Source: Burkholderia sp. HI2500 (GTDB lineage Bacteria > Pseudomonadota > Gammaproteobacteria > Burkholderiales > Burkholderiaceae). Taken from it: 64,000 nucleotides of DNA. Shown one piece after another: positions 61,259 through 64,000 of the stretch. The notes below the pieces were generated by a model. It saw nothing but the letters and a program-made list of their open reading frames with translations. It was not told where the DNA came from and ran no database searches. The translations under genes were made by a program, and so were the position numbers. Positions within the stretch are counted from its first letter, which is position 1. Each line of letters begins with the position of its first letter. The DNA is taken from contig NZ_NKFL01000004.1 in the NCBI RefSeq assembly GCF_002223055.1, positions 1,054,001 through 1,118,000 on the forward strand, in the 5' to 3' direction.

Positions 61259-63646
61259 ATGAAACCCGATTCCGTTTCTCCGCGGCGGCGCCTCGGCCGC
61301 CGCTTCCTGATCGAATGGATCGCGATCGGCTGCCTCGGGATCGCGGTGATCCTCGCGTGCGCGCTCGGCCGGCTGTCGGCGAGCGTCGACGGCCTGATCT
61401 ACGACCGGCTGCTGATGCTGCGCAGCCTGCCGCTGTCACCCGACGTGGTCGTCGTCGACATCGACAACCAGAGCGTGTCCGCGCTCGGCCGCTGGCCGTG
61501 GTCGCGCGACGTGCATGCACGGCTGCTCGACACGCTGGCGCGCGCGCAGCCGGCCGCCGTCGTCTACGACGTGCTGTTTACCGAACCGTCGCCGGAAGAT
61601 CGCGCGTTCGCGGACGCCATGACCCACGTGCCGACCTTCCTGCCCGTGCTGCTGAGCCCCGAGCAGGCGGACGGCACGCGCGCGGTCGATCCGCCGGTGG
61701 CCGCGCTCGCGGCGCGCGCGGTCGGGCTCGGCCACATCAACCTCGAAGTCGACCGCGACGGCATCGTACGCAGCGTGGCGCTGTACGAAAGCGACGGCCG
61801 CGTGCGCTGGCCGCAGCTGATGGTGCCCGTCTACCGCGCGATCCAGGCCGGCCGGCTGCACCCGGTCGGCGGCGTGCCTGGCGCGGATGCGCACGACCTG
61901 TCGCGCGATGCGGCGGGCGAGGGCCGCTACCTGGTCCCGTTCAGCCGCAACACGCCCGCGTATCCGACGCTGTCGTTCGACGACGTCCTCGAAGGGCGCG
62001 TGAAACCCGACGCGCTGCGCGGCAAGATCGTCGTCGTCGGCGTGACGGCGTCGGGGCTGTACGACCGCTTCGCCACGCCCGTGTCCGGCGAGTTCGGGCC
62101 GCTCGCCGGCGTGTATATCCATGCCAACGTGCTCGACATGCTGGCGACCGGCAGCGCGATCTCGCCGGCGTCGCCCGCCGGGCTGTTCGTCGCGTCGCTG
62201 CTGCCGCTCGCCGCGCTGCTGGGCGGCTTCCTGATGCTGTCGCCGTGGCGCGCGCTGCTGCTGACGCTGAGCCTGGCCGCGCTGGCCGTCGTCGCGAGCA
62301 TGGCGCTGCTGTTCGAAGCACGCATCTGGCTGTCGCCGGCACCCGCGATCTTCGGGCTGGTCGCCGTCTACCCGATCTGGAACTGGCGGCGCCTGGAAAT
62401 GACGATGTCGTATCTGCGCCGCGAGCTGCAGCGGCTCGCCGACGAGCCGCACCTGCTGCCCGAGGCGCCGCGCACGCGCAGCGTCGGCGGCGACGTGCTG
62501 GAGCGACAGATGGCGCTGATGGCGCAAGCCGCGCAGCGCGTGCAGGACATGAAGCGCTTCGTGTGGGACAGCCTCGACAGCATGCCCGAGCCGATCTTCG
62601 TGACCGACCTGGCCGGCACCGTGCTGATCGCGAACCATGCGGCCAAGCGCTACGGGTCGCGCCTGTCGCTGCCGCTGCCGGAAGGCCGGCCGCTGCGCAC
62701 CGCGCTCGGCGAGCTGACCTTCATGAAGACCGTCGACGGCAACGCCGAACACGACGCGGTGATCCGCGAACACTGGCCGGCGGCACTCGACCCGACGCTC
62801 GAGGCCGAGCACGACGCGATGGCGCGCGGCATCGAGGTGCGCGATCGTGACGGGCTCGACCATCTGCTACGCTACGCGGCGTGCACGAACGCGCAGGGCC
62901 GCGTGACGGGCTGGATCGCCGGCCTCGTCGACGTGACCGAACTGCACGCGGCCGAGCGGCAGCGCGAGGAAGCGCTGCACCTGTTGTCGCATGACATGCG
63001 CTCGCCGCAGTCGTCGATTCTCGCGCTCGTCGAGATCGAGCGCGACCGCGCCGAGACCGACGCGATGCGCGGGCTGCTCGCGCGGATCGAGCGCTATGCG
63101 CACCGCGCGCTGTCGCTGGCCGACGAGTTCGTGCAGCTGGCGCGCGCGGAGTCGCAGGTGTACCAGCTCGAGGTGACGAGCCTCGTCGACGTGCTGATCG
63201 ATGCGAGCGACGAGGTGTGGCCGCAGGCGCAGGCGAAGCACATTCGCGTCGACACCGACGTCGGCACCGACATGTGCTGGGTGCGCGCGGACCGCTCGCT
63301 GATCACGCGCGCGTTCGTGAACCTGCTGAACAACGCAGTCAAATACAGTCCGTCCGATACCGTGATCACGTGTACGCTGGCGGTCGAGCACGCGTCGAAA
63401 CGGATGTTCTGTACGATTCGCGATCAGGGATACGGCATTGCGCCGGAAGATCAGCGGCATCTGTTCGAGCGTTTCAAGCGATTCCATGCCGGCGAGCGGC
63501 CCGAAATCTCGGGCTCCGGGCTCGGCATGGCATTCGTGAAGACGGTCGTCACGCGCCATGGGGGCAGCGTGTCGGTCGACAGCGAGGTGGGTGTCGGCAC
63601 CGCGGTGACGGTGTCGCTGCCCGCGATCGACGAGCCGTCCGCCTGA
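61259..63646 (+). CDS. CHASE2-domain sensor histidine kinase
   Basis: A 795-residue sensor kinase. A single N-terminal helix (~19-40) leads to a large periplasmic CHASE2 sensor domain (~45-295; VVVVDIDNQSVSALGRWPWS and FDDVLEGRVKP segments), followed by three hydrophobic helices (~300-385), a PAS-like region (~440-560) and the transmitter. The phosphorylated H578 is in LLSHDMRSPQSS; N-box NLLNNAVKYS and the G1/G2 boxes DQGYGIA and GSGLGMAF are intact. It would phosphorylate the response regulator encoded at 59186. The gene begins 11 bases after the FecR gene. Confidence 0.92.
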   Translation: MKPDSVSPRRRLGRRFLIEWIAIGCLGIAVILACALGRLSASVDGLIYDRLLMLRSLPLSPDVVVVDIDNQSVSALGRWPWSRDVHARLLDTLARAQPAAVVYDVLFTEPSPEDRAFADAMTHVPTFLPVLLSPEQADGTRAVDPPVAALAARAVGLGHINLEVDRDGIVRSVALYESDGRVRWPQLMVPVYRAIQAGRLHPVGGVPGADAHDLSRDAAGEGRYLVPFSRNTPAYPTLSFDDVLEGRVKPDALRGKIVVVGVTASGLYDRFATPVSGEFGPLAGVYIHANVLDMLATGSAISPASPAGLFVASLLPLAALLGGFLMLSPWRALLLTLSLAALAVVASMALLFEARIWLSPAPAIFGLVAVYPIWNWRRLEMTMSYLRRELQRLADEPHLLPEAPRTRSVGGDVLERQMALMAQAAQRVQDMKRFVWDSLDSMPEPIFVTDLAGTVLIANHAAKRYGSRLSLPLPEGRPLRTALGELTFMKTVDGNAEHDAVIREHWPAALDPTLEAEHDAMARGIEVRDRDGLDHLLRYAACTNAQGRVTGWIAGLVDVTELHAAERQREEALHLLSHDMRSPQSSILALVEIERDRAETDAMRGLLARIERYAHRALSLADEFVQLARAESQVYQLEVTSLVDVLIDASDEVWPQAQAKHIRVDTDVGTDMCWVRADRSLITRAFVNLLNNAVKYSPSDTVITCTLAVEHASKRMFCTIRDQGYGIAPEDQRHLFERFKRFHAGERPEISGSGLGMAFVKTVVTRHGGSVSVDSEVGVGTAVTVSLPAIDEPSA

Positions 63647-63683
63647 CAGGGCCGGGCGCGACGGCAGGCATTTGGGGAAAGCC

Positions 63684-64000
63684 ATGAGAAAGGAATGGGC
63701 AGCGACCGCGCTGGCGGCGTCGCTGTTGACGGGTTGCGCCGGCGTGACGAGCGGCGTCAGTGCGGTCGGGCAGCCGAACGCGTTCGCATCCGGCGCGCAC
63801 GGCTACGATTTCGTGCGGACGGCCGCGCAGGCCGATGATGCCGAATACCGGCAGATCGAGACGCTCGTGCGCGACGAACTCGCGCACCGCGGCTTCGATG
63901 CGAAGCCGCTCGCGGCCGCGCGCTACCGGCTGTCGATCGCGTATGCGACGCAGCCGGCCTCGGTCGCGGCGATCGCCGACGGGTGCGGGGCCGCGAGCAG
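63684..64000 (+). CDS. DUF4136-type lipoprotein, 3' truncated by window end
   Basis: The first ~105 residues of an exported protein from ATG 63684. The signal peptide ends in a lipobox (LLTGCAG, Cys at ~18). The chain then reads YDFVRTAAQADDAEYRQIE and LVRDELAHRGF, typical of the DUF4136 lipoproteins. Function unknown. It follows the kinase gene by 38 bases in the same direction, so it probably belongs to the signalling operon. The end is outside the window. Confidence 0.75.
   Translation, partial: MRKEWAATALAASLLTGCAGVTSGVSAVGQPNAFASGAHGYDFVRTAAQADDAEYRQIETLVRDELAHRGFDAKPLAAARYRLSIAYATQPASVAAIADGCGAAS

Overview
The window is high-GC, gene-dense DNA with GC-ending codons and the gene complement of a Burkholderia, most likely a Burkholderia cepacia complex chromosome 1. 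The grounds are the bcs cellulose operon with BcsE/F/Q/G, a DUF3331 protein, AcpA-type acid phosphatase, an IolC-DUF2090 fusion, and core genes (glnS, alaS) of betaproteobacterial type. Species assignment is inference. No tRNA, rRNA, insertion sequence, prophage or CRISPR array was seen.

Layout. (1) 1-7624: the distal part of a cellulose operon in one direction, bcsC(3' end)-bcsE-bcsF-bcsQ-bcsA-bcsG-bcsR, mostly with ATGA or TGATG overlaps, closed by a perfect hairpin. (2) 7670-10605: pirin, OsmC-like protein and a CPA1 Na+/H+ antiporter on the minus strand. (3) 10631-18659: a coherent but uncharacterised set: two XapX proteins, a YcaC-like hydrolase, a LysR regulator, a YtcJ-like amidohydrolase with a Cys/His-rich tail, DoxX, an exported VOC-like protein, a DUF1275 membrane protein and an alginate-export-type porin. 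(4) 18714-28349: DUF3331 tandem protein, AcpA, di-haem peroxidase, small exported proteins, Nudix hydrolase, a low-GC orphan, glnS, glycine-zipper lipoprotein, RBBP9-type hydrolase and a class III CoA-transferase. (5) 28598-34869: alaS, LysR with divergent YbfB/YjiJ MFS transporter, NudC-like Nudix, thioesterase. (6) 34877-38484: a branched-chain-type ABC transporter (livHMGF) without a binding protein, whose LivF has Arg in place of the Walker A lysine. (7) 38591-38766: 22 copies of an 8-bp repeat just upstream of a short-chain dehydrogenase.

(8) 40197-56905: a complete myo-inositol catabolic locus. Minus strand: iolC(-DUF2090), iolD, iolE, iolB. Plus strand, divergent: sugar ABC transporter (binding protein, ATPase, permease), a TIM-barrel isomerase, iolG, a second TIM-barrel, a second Gfo/Idh/MocA oxidoreductase, then iolR. 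A convergent mmsA/iolA completes the route to acetyl-CoA and propionyl-CoA. The 317-bp divergent region carries a GGAA-N6-TTCC site and a 9-bp inverted repeat that look like IolR operators. (9) 57020-64000: LysR, TusA-like protein, an unknown small protein, and a response regulator/FecR-LysM/CHASE2-kinase cassette followed by a DUF4136-type lipoprotein cut by the window end.

Most promising for follow-up: the octanucleotide array before the dehydrogenase, the XapX/amidohydrolase/porin operon, the LivF Walker A substitution, and the inositol divergent control region.
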